Assembly (NCBI RefSeq): GCF_037335815.1
Contig: NZ_CP147841.1
Location: 372,001-436,000 of the forward strand
Length of the DNA stretch: 64,000 bases
Direction of reading: 5' to 3'
Source: Salinirubellus litoreus
Lineage (GTDB): Archaea; Halobacteriota; Halobacteria; Halobacteriales; Haloarculaceae
The position numbers and the translations under genes are program-made. Below are positions 26,555-35,727 of this stretch, one piece after another. The first letter of the stretch is position 1, and each line of letters starts with the position of its first letter. A model generated the notes under the pieces. It searched no databases and had not been told where the DNA came from. It saw nothing but the letters and a program-made list of their open reading frames with translations.

Positions 26555-27417
26555 GCCGCGGGGCGGGGCGGGCCGACGGGGACGGGGAGGCAGTCGGCGA
26601 GACGAACGGGTCGACCGACCGGGAGGAGCTCGCGGCCCAGGTCGAACTGCTCCGCGAGGAGAACCGTCGCATCCGGGCCGAGTACGCCAGATCACGCCGA
26701 TCGAGCTACCGGCGGACCGCGCTCGGGCTGGCCGTCGTCGGGCTGCTCGCGGGGGCCGGGGGCTGGCTCTTTCCCGGGAGCCGCGAGACGCTGTTCGTCC
26801 TCGCCGCAACCGGGCTCTTCGGGGCCGTCTTCACCTACTACCTCACGCCCGAGCGGTTCGTCGCGGCGGCCGTCGGCGAGGCGGCCGCCCGGACGCACGC
26901 CGACGGGCTCGCGGCCCTCGCCGAGGACGTCGGGCTGAGCGACGAGCGTATCTACGTTCGGGGAGCGGACGACCGGATCAGGCTGTTCGTCCCCCAGCGG
27001 TCGGCGTTCACGGTGCCGTCCGATCCGTCGCCCGGGTTCCTCGTGAGCGACGACCCCGCCGAGCGGGGGCTCGTCGTCGACGCGACGGGCGAGGCACTCT
27101 TCGGCGAGTTCGAGCGGACGCTCGACGGTCCGCTCGGCGAGGACCTCCCGACGGCGGGCGACCAGCTCGCGGCCGGGCTCGCCGACGGGTTCGAACTCGT
27201 CGACCGGGCGACGCCGGAGGTCGACGGCCGGGCGCTCAGGATGGGCGTCACGGGGAGCGCGCTCGGCCCCGTCGACGGGTTCGACCACCCGGTCGCCTCC
27301 TTCGTGGCGACGGGGGCCGCGCGGGTGCTCGACGAGCCGGTCTCCGTACGTGTCGTCTCGGGCGACGACCGACACGACGCCGTCGTCGTGATCGAGCCCG
27401 TCGGCGAGCGGGAGTGA
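26551..27417 (+). CDS. Conserved haloarchaeal membrane protein with N-terminal coiled coil (DUF7982-like)
   Basis: 288 residues starting GTG 26551 inside the previous stop. Residues 22-50 form a coiled coil (REELAAQVELLREENRRIRA), followed by two membrane helices (about 55-110) and a soluble domain of about 170 residues with alternating Gly/Asp-rich strands (VSDDPAERGLVVDATG). I do not recognise a biochemical function; the DUF name is from memory. It is the last gene of the DUF58 operon and converges on the MoxR gene. Confidence 0.65.
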   Translation: MSRGAGRADGDGEAVGETNGSTDREELAAQVELLREENRRIRAEYARSRRSSYRRTALGLAVVGLLAGAGGWLFPGSRETLFVLAATGLFGAVFTYYLTPERFVAAAVGEAAARTHADGLAALAEDVGLSDERIYVRGADDRIRLFVPQRSAFTVPSDPSPGFLVSDDPAERGLVVDATGEALFGEFERTLDGPLGEDLPTAGDQLAAGLADGFELVDRATPEVDGRALRMGVTGSALGPVDGFDHPVASFVATGAARVLDEPVSVRVVSGDDRHDAVVVIEPVGERE

Positions 27418-27436
27418 GCGCGCCGGTCGCTCGCGA

Positions 27437-28450
27437 TTACTCCTCGACCGGGTCGCCGCCGTCGCCGACCGCCTCGGCACCCGCTTCGGTACCGGTCTCG
27501 GGCTCCTCGCCGCCCGGCGGGGTGACCGAGCCGACGACCGACTGGACCACCTCCGAGGGGGTGACGTCCCCGAGCTCGGCGTCGGTGGAGAGGACGAGCC
27601 GGTGGGCGAGCACGGGCTCGGCGAGTAGCTTCACGTCGTCGGGGATGACGTACTGGCGCCCCTCGACGGCGGCGTGGGCCTTCGAGGCGTTCAGGAAGGC
27701 GATGCCCGCACGCGGGGACGCCCCGTGTTCGGTGTCGGGGGACTCGCGGGTCGCGGCCACGAGGTCGAGGATGTACCCCTTGACGGCGTCGCTGACGTAG
27801 GTCCCCCGGGCGGTCTCGCGGGCCGCGACGATCTCCTCGGGCGTGACGACCTGCTCGACGTCCTCCGGGCCGAGGTCGGGGTCGGCGTCGAAGCGGTTCA
27901 GTAGCTCCCACTCGGTGTCCCTGTCGGGCAGGCCGACGACGAACCGGAACTGGAAGCGGTCGCGCTGTGCCTCCGGGAGCTCGAAGGTGCCGTCCATCTC
28001 GATGGGGTTCTGCGTGGCGATGACCGCGAACGGATCGGGCAGCTCGTGGGTGTCTCCCTCGATAGTCACCCGGCGCTCCTGCATCGCCTCCAAGAGGGCG
28101 GACTGGGTCTTCGGCGTCGCCCGGTTGATCTCGTCGGCGACGACCACGTTCGAGAAGACGGGCCCCTTCTGGAGATCGAACTCGCCGGTCGCCTCGCGGT
28201 AGACGTGGGTCCCCGTCACGTCCGCGGGCAGCACGTCGGGGGTCATCTGGATGCGCTTGTAGTCGAGGCCGGTCGCCCGCGCGAACAGGTTCGCCATCGT
28301 GGTCTTCGCGACCCCGGGGACCCCCTCCAGGAGGACGTGGCTCCGCGTGAGCAGCGCGACGGTCAGCCCGTCGATCACGTCCTCGTTCCCGATAAGCACC
28401 TTCCCGATCTCCTCGCGCACGGCGCGTGCGACCGCCTCGGGATCACTCAT
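27437..28450 (-). CDS. MoxR-family AAA+ ATPase
   Basis: 337 residues from ATG 28450. Walker A GVPGVAKTTMANLFAR (about 42), Walker B with VVADEINRATPKTQ (about 103), sensor 1 ATQNPIEMDGTFELPEAQ, and the MoxR lid domain at the C-terminus. MoxR proteins act as chaperones with vWA or DUF58 partners. The start overlaps the end of the DUF4350 gene (28443-28450), so it is the last gene of the operon 29866-27437. The C-terminal tail is acidic and proline-rich. Confidence 0.92.
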   Translation of the reverse strand: MSDPEAVARAVREEIGKVLIGNEDVIDGLTVALLTRSHVLLEGVPGVAKTTMANLFARATGLDYKRIQMTPDVLPADVTGTHVYREATGEFDLQKGPVFSNVVVADEINRATPKTQSALLEAMQERRVTIEGDTHELPDPFAVIATQNPIEMDGTFELPEAQRDRFQFRFVVGLPDRDTEWELLNRFDADPDLGPEDVEQVVTPEEIVAARETARGTYVSDAVKGYILDLVAATRESPDTEHGASPRAGIAFLNASKAHAAVEGRQYVIPDDVKLLAEPVLAHRLVLSTDAELGDVTPSEVVQSVVGSVTPPGGEEPETGTEAGAEAVGDGGDPVEE

Positions 28451-29567
28451 CCTCTCGGCGTTCGGCACCGTCCGGTAAAACACCTTGCGCCACGCGGCGG
28501 ACGCGGTCCTCCTCCCAGTCGGGGTGGCGTCGGCGGAGGTACGCGACCAGCGCGTCGACCGCGACGTCTCCGGAGGGAGCCGGGCGGTCGGCCCCGCGGC
28601 GGCCGCCCCACGGGAGGCTCCCGGGGACGAGCGATCGGAGGCGACGGGTCCACCCGGCCCCCCACGCGCCGACGAGCGAGAGGACGACGACCGCGAGGCC
28701 GAACCCCAGGAGCGGGGAGGATCGGACGGCGACGAGCGCGGCCGACAGCGGTGGTACCGTCGAGTGCGAGGCGTCGACGAGGACGCGCTCGCCGCTCCCG
28801 AGGAGGTTCAGCGCGAACCGGCGGTTCCCCTCGCGTTCGAGCATCGCGTTGAGGAAGACGCTGGCGTCGGAGACGGCGACAACCCGGCCCTCGCCGACGG
28901 GTTCGACCGCGACCACGGGACGGGCACCGAGCGACTCGTTGCCGCCGAGCGAACCGTCGCCGTCCGCGTCGAGGTAGGCGAACGGCGAACTCCTGACGAG
29001 CACGGTCGCGTTCGGCCCCGGTTCGAGCGCCGTGCCGTAGTTCAGCGTGAGCGCCGAGACCTCCTCCGTGTAGGGAGTCTCGCTCCGGTTCGTCACCCCC
29101 GTCGCGACCGGCATCGCCGGCGAGCGCCACTCCGAGCGCTCGTCGCGGAGGAGCGTCCCGTCGAAGCCGGTCCCCGCACCGACCGCGTCGAGGAACGGGT
29201 CGGCGTTCGACCCGAAGTCCTCGGCGACGACGAGCGTCCCGCCGTCCCTGACGAACGCGCGGACGCGGGCCGCCTCGCGATCCGTGTACGCCCGGTCCGG
29301 CGAGAGCACGACCGCGACCGTCGTCCCCGGGTCGACGGTCGCGTACCGGCTGGTGTTGACGGCGACCCCGTGTTCGGTGCCGGCCTCCTCGGCGAGTCCA
29401 CGGAGCTCCGAGGTCCCCTCCCAGCCGGGGTTGAAGGCTCCGAACGCCGCCGCCGAGGTGGTGCCCGCGACGACCAGCCCGACGAGCACCGCGAGCGAGA
29501 GGCCGACGAGGAGGAGCCGTGGGTAGTCGAGGTCGAAGTCGGGGGCAGGGGTAGGAGAGGAGCTCAC
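28443..29567 (-). CDS. DUF4350 membrane protein
   Basis: 374 residues from GTG 29567. N-terminal helix RLLLVGLSLAVLVGLVVAG, a DUF4350 domain (about 45-110: TSRYATVDPGTTVAVVLSP and RVRAFVRDGGTLVVAEDFGS), an outer region with a VGEGRVVAVSDASVFLN motif, a C-terminal membrane helix (GFGLAVVVLSLVGAWGAGW) and a short cytoplasmic tail. It is related to the GldG-type fold used with MoxR clusters. Its start overlaps the stop of the small membrane gene upstream. Confidence 0.82.
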   Translation of the reverse strand: MSSSPTPAPDFDLDYPRLLLVGLSLAVLVGLVVAGTTSAAAFGAFNPGWEGTSELRGLAEEAGTEHGVAVNTSRYATVDPGTTVAVVLSPDRAYTDREAARVRAFVRDGGTLVVAEDFGSNADPFLDAVGAGTGFDGTLLRDERSEWRSPAMPVATGVTNRSETPYTEEVSALTLNYGTALEPGPNATVLVRSSPFAYLDADGDGSLGGNESLGARPVVAVEPVGEGRVVAVSDASVFLNAMLEREGNRRFALNLLGSGERVLVDASHSTVPPLSAALVAVRSSPLLGFGLAVVVLSLVGAWGAGWTRRLRSLVPGSLPWGGRRGADRPAPSGDVAVDALVAYLRRRHPDWEEDRVRRVAQGVLPDGAERREDE

Positions 29568-29866
29568 AGCAGCCCCCGCGGGAGGCTCCCCGCGAGTCGC
29601 CGGAGGACCACGACGGCGAAGACGACCAGCCCGGCGTACGCCAGCCACCGGAGCCGTCGCCGCCACCGGGGGGTGGTGGCCGCCGGCTCGGTCGCGGTCG
29701 CGAGGACGAGCAGTCCGACGAGCGACGCGAGGAAGAACAGGCCGTAGTCGAGCGCCCCGACGAGCGAGAGCAGGAGGGCGGCCCCGAGCATCCACGCGAC
29801 CTGCACGCGGACGAACCGGAGACGCCGTTGGCCCGTCACGGGAACCCCCTCGGGAGGGACGTACAT
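29564..29866 (-). CDS. Small membrane protein of the MoxR operon
   Basis: 100 residues from ATG 29866 (an ATG at 29884 adds six). Three hydrophobic stretches (VAWMLGAALLLSLVGAL, LFFLASLVGLLVLATA, WLAYAGLVVFAVVVLRRL). No family recognised. It overlaps the DUF4350 start by 4 bases, so it is the first gene of a coupled three-gene operon ending with MoxR. Confidence 0.65.
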   Translation of the reverse strand: MYVPPEGVPVTGQRRLRFVRVQVAWMLGAALLLSLVGALDYGLFFLASLVGLLVLATATEPAATTPRWRRRLRWLAYAGLVVFAVVVLRRLAGSLPRGLL

Positions 29867-29938
29867 GTCTCTGACGGACGGCACTCCCCGACGACGGAAC
29901 CAGTGGACCTATGCGTCGACTGGTAGTACCGGGAGGTA

Positions 29939-30511
29939 ATGTGGCCGTGGGGACACGCCGCCCTGGGATACCTCCTGTACTCGGTGTTCGTCTGGCTCCG
30001 GACGCGAGAGCCGCCGACCGGCGTCGGCGTCGTCTCCCTCCTCGTCGGGACGCAGACGCCCGACCTGATCGACAAGCCGCTGGCGTGGTACGTCCACGTC
30101 CTCGAGTACGGGCGCTCGCTGGCCCACTCGGTGATCACCGGCGGGGTCATCCTCCTGGTCGTGGTCCTGTTCCTCCGGCGGCGCGGCCACCGGACGGCGG
30201 CGACGGCGTTCGCCGTCGGCTACCTCTCGCACCTGGTGGGTGACTCGTACACGTTCGCGCTGGCCGGCACCTGGCGGAGCCTCGCGTTCCTCGTCTGGCC
30301 GCTGCTCCCCATCCCGGGCGCGGAGTCCGAGCTCGAGGGGCTGTTCGCCCACCTCGCGCGGCTCGACGCCTCGGTGATCTACTCCGAGGGCGTGCTCCTA
30401 GCCGTGGGGATGCTCGCGCTCTGGCTCCTCCAAGGCGCGCCGGGACTGCGGACGGTGCTCGCGTGGGTGCGCCGGGCAGTCGACGGACGAGGGACCGAGG
30501 AGACGGTCTGA
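29939..30511 (+). CDS. Metal-dependent hydrolase-like membrane protein (DUF457/YdjM type)
   Basis: 190 residues. It begins MWPWGHAALGYLLYS and carries the histidine/aspartate motifs of the YdjM family: GTQTPDLIDKPLAW, SLAHSVITGG and VGYLSHLVGDS. These residues line a putative metal site in a four-to-five helix membrane protein. The family is annotated as inner-membrane metal-dependent hydrolase, but the substrate is unknown. It is convergent with the ABC ATPase gene. Confidence 0.82.
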   Translation: MWPWGHAALGYLLYSVFVWLRTREPPTGVGVVSLLVGTQTPDLIDKPLAWYVHVLEYGRSLAHSVITGGVILLVVVLFLRRRGHRTAATAFAVGYLSHLVGDSYTFALAGTWRSLAFLVWPLLPIPGAESELEGLFAHLARLDASVIYSEGVLLAVGMLALWLLQGAPGLRTVLAWVRRAVDGRGTEETV

Positions 30512-30520
30512 CCGACTACA

Positions 30521-31246
<726 letters not shown>

Positions 31247-31458
31247 CGGTTCGGCGTCGGGTTCCGCCGGTCGGGTCGTAAGGCTGTCGGGTCGGGAGCT
31301 GCTCGCGGCGACCGAACGACGAGCAGGGGCGGAGCAGACCGGAACCGGGGGTGTCAGGGGGCAGGCTTATACGATCGAGATACCATCGAGAGTTACGTAT
31401 CCCGGTCTTCGAAACCGTCCGTAGCTAGCTCAGCGGGGGATCGGGTCCGATAACACGC

Positions 31459-32295
31459 ATGCACCGACGCCGCCTGCTCGCCGGCTTCGGGACGCTCGCC
31501 GCCTTCGGCGGGTGTCTCGGGACCGGCAGACCGACCGACGAGCGAGCCACACTCCTCGTAGCCGGGAGCCTCCTGCCGCTCGCACAGGCCGTCCCGGGCG
31601 CGGTGGTGGAGGCACACGGGAGCCTGGCGGCCGCCCGACTCGTCGAGGACGGCCTGCGCGAGCCCGACGCGGTCGCGCTCGCGGACCCGGCGCTGGTTCG
31701 CGCTCTCGTGGGGTGGACGGCGACGTTCGCCACGAACGCGATGGCCGTCGCGTACGACCCCGAGTCGCCCGCCGCGTCGGCCATCGAGAGCGACTGGGTG
31801 ACCGCGCTCGCCCGCGAGGACGTCACGGTGGGTCGGACCGACCCGCGGACCGACCCCCTGGGCTACCGGACGCTCCTCACCCTCGATCTCGCCCGACGCG
31901 CCGGTCTCCCGGTCGAGGGCATCGTCGAGAGCTCGAACGTGTTCCCCGAGACGCAGCTCGTCCGGACGCTCATCGACGGCCCGCTCGACGCCGCGTTCGT
32001 CTACCGGAACATGGCTGAGAACCACGGCGCCCCCCGAGTCGACCTCCCCCCGGAACTCGACCTCTCCGAGCCCGCGTACGCCGACCGGTACCGCGAGGCG
32101 ACGGTGAGCGTCGACGGGACGACCCGCCGCGGCGAACTCATCCGGTACGGCGCGGCACCGTTCACGGAGCGCGGCCGGGCAGTCTGTGCCGACCTCGTCT
32201 ACGGGGCCGAGCGGCTCCGACGGTTCGGCTTCAGCGTCCCACCGAGATACCCGGAGCTACCCGCGAGCAGGGATCTCCGGACGAACACCGGGTGA
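31459..32295 (+). CDS. Extracellular solute-binding lipoprotein, tungstate/molybdate (WtpA/ModA)-like
   Basis: 278 residues. A Tat lipoprotein signal, RRRLLAGFGTLAAFGGC, with the lipobox cysteine at about 20. The mature part follows the WtpA layout: AGSLLPL, VEAHGSLAAARLV, PDAVALADPALV, TNAMAVAY and GRTDPRTDPLGYRTL. It is shorter than usual WtpA (about 340), and no ModB/WtpB permease or cognate ATPase lies downstream. The divergent ABC ATPase at 30521 is of a different class. Either it is an orphan receptor or it shares a permease encoded elsewhere. Hairpin element C follows 8 bases after the stop. Confidence 0.75.
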   Translation: MHRRRLLAGFGTLAAFGGCLGTGRPTDERATLLVAGSLLPLAQAVPGAVVEAHGSLAAARLVEDGLREPDAVALADPALVRALVGWTATFATNAMAVAYDPESPAASAIESDWVTALAREDVTVGRTDPRTDPLGYRTLLTLDLARRAGLPVEGIVESSNVFPETQLVRTLIDGPLDAAFVYRNMAENHGAPRVDLPPELDLSEPAYADRYREATVSVDGTTRRGELIRYGAAPFTERGRAVCADLVYGAERLRRFGFSVPPRYPELPASRDLRTNTG

Positions 32296-32303
32296 TCGGC
32301 GTG

Positions 32304-32384
32304 ATACGGACGGTTGTAGTCTTTTATCGGTGAGCGCCGATCCCGCCCGGGCGCTCACCGGTAAATCGTTACAACCGTCCGTGT
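32304..32384 (-). repeat. Hairpin element C (81 bp, inverted orientation, different arm sequence)
   Basis: Arms ATACGGACGGTTGTA (32304-32318) and TACAACCGTCCGTGT (32370-32384): 14 Watson-Crick pairs and one G-T. The inner tetramers read GTCT (32319-32322) and TCGT (32366-32369), which are the AGAC and ACGA of element A seen from the other strand, so C is inverted. The inner stem is 16 bp with one G-T (32323-32338 with 32350-32365) and keeps the TTTAyCGGTGA core. It is flanked by TGA (32302-32304 and 32384-32386). Confidence 0.88.
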
Positions 32385-32409
32385 GAAGCGATCCCGTCCA
32401 GCGGTCCGA

Positions 32410-32556
32410 TCACTCCCGGGGGACGCCGAGATCGGCGAGGTGGGTTCCACAGTCGGGACAGCTGCCGGCCCCATCCGCCGCGGTAGTTCGATACCCACAG
32501 CGCGGGCACTCGTACGGTCGTCGCTCGCGCGGAGTGTACGGATCGGTTCGCGTCAT
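32410..32556 (-). CDS. Small zinc-ribbon (rubrerythrin-like domain) protein
   Basis: 48 residues. Two CxxC knuckles, ECPRCGYR (about 16-23) and SCPDCGTHL (about 32-40), form a complete zinc ribbon, preceded by RTDPYTPRERRPY, an N-terminus common to haloarchaeal rubrerythrin-like mini-proteins. The frame starts ATG 32556 and ends TGA 32410-32412. It is independent, between hairpin element C and the tRNA methyltransferase gene. The role is unknown; such proteins may bind nucleic acid or protein partners. Confidence 0.75.
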   Translation of the reverse strand: MTRTDPYTPRERRPYECPRCGYRTTAADGAGSCPDCGTHLADLGVPRE

Positions 32557-32621
32557 GAGTGACACTCCCATCCACGGGCCCAAGTAACACCGATCCGGTT
32601 CCCAGCGGACGGGAACGGCGG

Positions 32622-33713
32622 CTACCGATCGAAGACGAGGACGGCCGCGTCGAGTCGACCGAGCGGGACGCCGAACCGCTCGTCGGGCTCCCAGGGGACG
32701 AGCCCCTCGCGGCCGGTGATGAGGACGAGACGCGACCAGGAGCCGCGGTCGAACGACCGGAACAGGTCGCGGTAGAGCGGTTCGGGGTCGTCGAGGCGCA
32801 CCCCGTAGGGCGGGTTACAGACGACGCGGTCGGCTTCGGGCGGGGTGGTCGTGGCGTCGGCGACATCGAACCTCGTGTCGACGCCCGCCGATCGGGCGTT
32901 CTCGCGGGCACACTCGATCCACGACGGATCGGCGTCCCGGCCGATCACGGCGACCCCGTCCCCCGAGCCGCGCCGACCGTCGCGGCGGTCCCCGTCAGTA
33001 GCTCCCGAAGGGAGGAACCCGAGCCGCGAGAGCGCGTAGCCGCGGTCGGGCGAGTGGGGTATGCCACGGGCGTAGAGTGCGGCCTCGACCGGGATCGTCC
33101 CCGACCCGCAGGTCGGATCGAGCAGCGACTCCCCCGGAGAGAGCCCGGCGAGTCGGACGAGCGAGGCGGCCACAGTCGGGCGGATCGGCGCGTCGTGCTC
33201 GCAGACGCGCCACCCCCGGTCGTGGAGCGAGGTGCCGGTGGTGTCGACGGCGAGGCGGAAGCGGTCGTGACGGACGGTCGCGTGGAGCGCCACGTCCGGG
33301 TCGTCGAGGTCGACCGCGAGACGGTGGCCCGTCGCGTCGCGGTAGCCGTCGATCACTGCCTGCCCGACGACCTCGGCCACGTCGGGGCTCCCGAACGGGT
33401 GGTCGCCGTGGCGGGAAGCCCGGACCGCGAACGACTGCCTCTCGGCGAGGTAGCGTTCGAGGGGGAGCCGACGAACGGCCCGGGCCACGTCGTCGAGGTC
33501 CTCGAACCGGGTCTCGCGGAGGACACAGAGGACGCGGTGGAGCGTCCGCGAGCGGCGGTTGAGACGGGCGAAGTCGCCCGGCGCACACGCGAAACGGATC
33601 GCCCCGCGGTGATCCACGTCGGCGGTCGCGTCGCTCCCGAGGAGATCGACCACCTCGGCGGCGGCGACGCGTTCGAGTCCCGGATTCGTGGTCGCGACGG
33701 CGTCGAACGACAC
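32622..33713 (-). CDS. tRNA (guanine-N2) methyltransferase, THUMP + Rossmann-type (Trm-G10/Trm14-like)
   Basis: 363 residues. An N-terminal THUMP region (to about 160) is followed by a class I SAM-dependent methyltransferase domain, with motif I LLDPTCGSGTIPVEAA (about 210) and motif IV CNPPYG (about 300), the signature of N2-guanine methylases. In archaea this protein makes m2G/m2,2G at position 10 (Trm-G10) or m2G6 (Trm14); the two are hard to separate by eye. The C-terminus (RLVLITGREGLVPW) is typical. It is monocistronic. Confidence 0.85.
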   Translation of the reverse strand: MSFDAVATTNPGLERVAAAEVVDLLGSDATADVDHRGAIRFACAPGDFARLNRRSRTLHRVLCVLRETRFEDLDDVARAVRRLPLERYLAERQSFAVRASRHGDHPFGSPDVAEVVGQAVIDGYRDATGHRLAVDLDDPDVALHATVRHDRFRLAVDTTGTSLHDRGWRVCEHDAPIRPTVAASLVRLAGLSPGESLLDPTCGSGTIPVEAALYARGIPHSPDRGYALSRLGFLPSGATDGDRRDGRRGSGDGVAVIGRDADPSWIECARENARSAGVDTRFDVADATTTPPEADRVVCNPPYGVRLDDPEPLYRDLFRSFDRGSWSRLVLITGREGLVPWEPDERFGVPLGRLDAAVLVFDR

Positions 33714-33813
33714 GGTCGGTGATCGCGGCCGGGAGGCATGAACCCCCCTCCCACAGGTCTTTTACCGATCGGACGGGTAGTTCGACCCGAAACGGAGGTG
33801 TCACCGCGCCGTG

Positions 33814-34167
33814 ATGCTCCCGCTCTCTACCTTCGGCCCGCTCGCCGCATCGCCCGAACCGCCGACTGGGGCACTGCCGAGCCTCGCCCCGCTCTCCGGT
33901 CTCTCCCCGCTGTTGCTCGCCGCCGCCGTCGTCCTGCTGACCGCCGTCGCGGTGGCGATCGGGGCCTACCTCGGTCGCCGCCGGGCGACCGAACGTATCG
34001 AGGAGGGCGAACGACGGTTCCCGGGCGGGCCCGTCGACTGCCCGGCCTGTGATGCCGGCAACGAGCGGGGATACCACTACTGTCGTGAGTGCGGGGCCGA
34101 ACTCCCCGACTCGGTCTACGACGGCTCCGTCGGGGGCGGCGGGACGGGCGACGCCGGGTTCGGGTGA
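33814..34167 (+). CDS. Small membrane protein with C-terminal zinc ribbon
   Basis: 117 residues (ATG 33814; a GTG directly before it is possible). One membrane helix (SPLLLAAAVVLLTAVAVAIGAYLG, about 30-55) is followed by an acidic linker and a zinc ribbon CPACDAGNERGYHYCRECG, then a Gly-rich tail. Function unknown; this helix-plus-ribbon layout is common among haloarchaeal hypothetical proteins. Confidence 0.68.
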   Translation: MLPLSTFGPLAASPEPPTGALPSLAPLSGLSPLLLAAAVVLLTAVAVAIGAYLGRRRATERIEEGERRFPGGPVDCPACDAGNERGYHYCRECGAELPDSVYDGSVGGGGTGDAGFG

Positions 34168-34248
34168 GCACGGACCGATCGATACCGGGCACACCCCGTC
34201 CACCGGAGACACTTATCACCGGACGGGTGACCGTCCGTCGTGTGCGAG

Positions 34249-34735
34249 ATGCGTCGAGCTCTCCTGCGGCATGGCGCGCTGTTCGCCGGCGTCGGCCTCG
34301 CGGCGTGTACGAGCGGGCTTCCCGACGGTGACATCCCCCGAGGAACCGCGAGCCTGCCGAGGCGGCTCTGGTTCGAACGGGTGTCCCCCCGCGTCCGGAG
34401 GGGACTCGGCCGATCCGATCGCCTTCGAGGACCTCCCGGAGGCCGAGCGCGAGATCGTCCGAACCGCGCTCAAGGAGGGGGAGTACGTGGTCGAATCCGA
34501 TCGGGGGTCGCCGGCGTTCGAGAGCCTCCGCGACCGGATCGAGGGGTTGACGGGCGACGGGGAGACCCCGAGGGTGTACCTCCGTCGAGGGGAGACCTAT
34601 AGTAGCGTTTGGAACCGATGACACACTCCGGACGGGGACGGTCCCCCGTCCGTGAGCAAAGACTTCCAAACGCTACTATACTACCGGGTCGGGTTCGCCG
34701 ACGGCTACCACGTCGTCGCCCATCCCGACCAGTAA
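34249..34735 (+). pseudogene. Disrupted lipoprotein gene: frameshift plus hairpin-element insertion
   Basis: The start reads MRRALLRHGALFAG and a lipobox (LAAC) in one frame. The body continues in another frame (ADPIAFEDLPEAEREIVRTA, then SPAFESLRDRIEGL), so a frameshift lies at about 34320-34400. At 34598 the body is cut by hairpin element D directly after GET-Y. Right of the element the same frame resumes (YRVGFADGYHVVAHPDQ and a TAA at 34733). Removing 81 or 84 bases restores an open frame through the junction. The family resembles small haloarchaeal lipoproteins ending in a LRRGETYYR-like strand; the function is unknown. With two lesions the gene is almost surely dead. Confidence 0.75.
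34598..34680 (+). repeat. Hairpin element D (17-bp perfect terminal inverted repeats), inserted in a gene
   Basis: Arms TATAGTAGCGTTTGGAA (34598-34614) and its exact complement (34664-34680). The tetramers inside are CCGA (34615-34618) and AGAC (34660-34663), matching ACGA/AGAC of element A. An inner GC-rich stem follows (GGACGGGG with CCCCGTCC region, 34630-34651). CTA lies on both sides (34597-34599, 34681-34683), a candidate 3-bp target duplication. The arm sequence is unrelated to A-C, yet the plan and size are the same. Confidence 0.88.
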
Positions 34736-34976
34736 TCGCGGGGACGGGTTCCGTCGGTCGAGAGCGGCGGGCACGGATCCGGCGGTTCCGGGGCGTTCGG
34801 GAGCGGTTCGGAACGGTCCGGAACGCTCCGGAGTCCCCCCGAGCGGTCGGGAGGCGGCCTCCGGACGTTCCGCTGGAGGTCGAAAACCGGTATCTCCGGC
34901 GGGTTCTCCAGTCGAAAGAAGGGGGTCTCGGGTGCGAGTCACACACCGCTCGGCGCCCCCCCGCCGGGAGGACAGC

Positions 34977-35651
34977 TCACTTCGTCCGGAAGGCGCGGTC
35001 GCCCGCGTCGCCGAGGCCGGGGACGATGTAGCCGTCGTCGTCGAGGCGCTCGTCGACGCTGACGGTCAGCACGTCCGCCTCCGGGACCGCCTCCCGGACG
35101 CTGACGAGGCCGGGCGGGGCCGACACCGCCGAGAGGGCCAGCAGCCGGTCGGGGGTCCCCTGTTCGAGCACCTCCTCCAGTACCGAGACCATCGTCGAGC
35201 CGGTGGCGAGCATCGGATCGGCGACGATGACCGTCTCCTCCGGGCCGATCTCGGGGAGCTTGATGTAGTCCATCGTGATGGGAAACGCTCCTGACGAATC
35301 CATCCCGGCGGACTCGTCGCGGGAGGCCGAGACGACCCCCTGCTTGGCCGTCGGGAACGCCTTCAGCAGCCCCTCGACGAACGGCGTCGCCGCCCGGAGC
35401 ACGTTCACGACCGTCACCTGATCGAGCCCCTTCACCCGTTCGCCGGTCGTATCGGCCAGGGGGGTCGTGATTGAGACGAACTCGGTGTCCATCATCCCGT
35501 CGATGATCTCGTAGCCGCAGATGCGCCCGAGCTTCACGAGGCCCTTGCGGAACTCCACCTGCTCGGTCGACACCGACCGCAGGTCCGAGAGGGTGTGTTT
35601 CGCCAGTGCGTGCGTGACGACGAAGGCGTCGCCGCGGTCCTCGATGGGCAT
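34977..35651 (-). CDS. upp: Uracil phosphoribosyltransferase
   Basis: 224 residues from ATG 35651 (MPIEDRGD, the normal archaeal start; an ATG at 35672 would add seven residues). PRPP-binding loop VADPMLATGSTMVSVLE (about 145), RAATPFVEGLLKAFP, and the C-terminal uracil-binding segment GYIVPGLGDAGDRAF are all present. It converts uracil and PRPP to UMP in pyrimidine salvage. It is monocistronic. The 241-base gap between it and the disrupted lipoprotein gene holds only short iterated GGTTCGG/CCGGAAC-like motifs. Confidence 0.95.
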   Translation of the reverse strand: MPIEDRGDAFVVTHALAKHTLSDLRSVSTEQVEFRKGLVKLGRICGYEIIDGMMDTEFVSITTPLADTTGERVKGLDQVTVVNVLRAATPFVEGLLKAFPTAKQGVVSASRDESAGMDSSGAFPITMDYIKLPEIGPEETVIVADPMLATGSTMVSVLEEVLEQGTPDRLLALSAVSAPPGLVSVREAVPEADVLTVSVDERLDDDGYIVPGLGDAGDRAFRTK

Positions 35652-35727
35652 ACCCGGAGGAGGGTCGGCCACCGGAATAAATGGGGGTGCCGGGCGGTCC
35701 GGCCCGGCGAGCGGGCTCGGCCTCCGT

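Noticed and set aside
31421..31440. TAGCTAGCTCAGCGGGG resembles a tRNA D-arm
   Set aside because: No T-arm, acceptor stem or anticodon arm follows; the binding-protein ATG comes 20 bases later.
33757..33771. GTCTTTTACCGATCG resembles the inner part of hairpin element C
   Set aside because: No terminal arm and no complementary right half nearby; more likely chance or a promoter.
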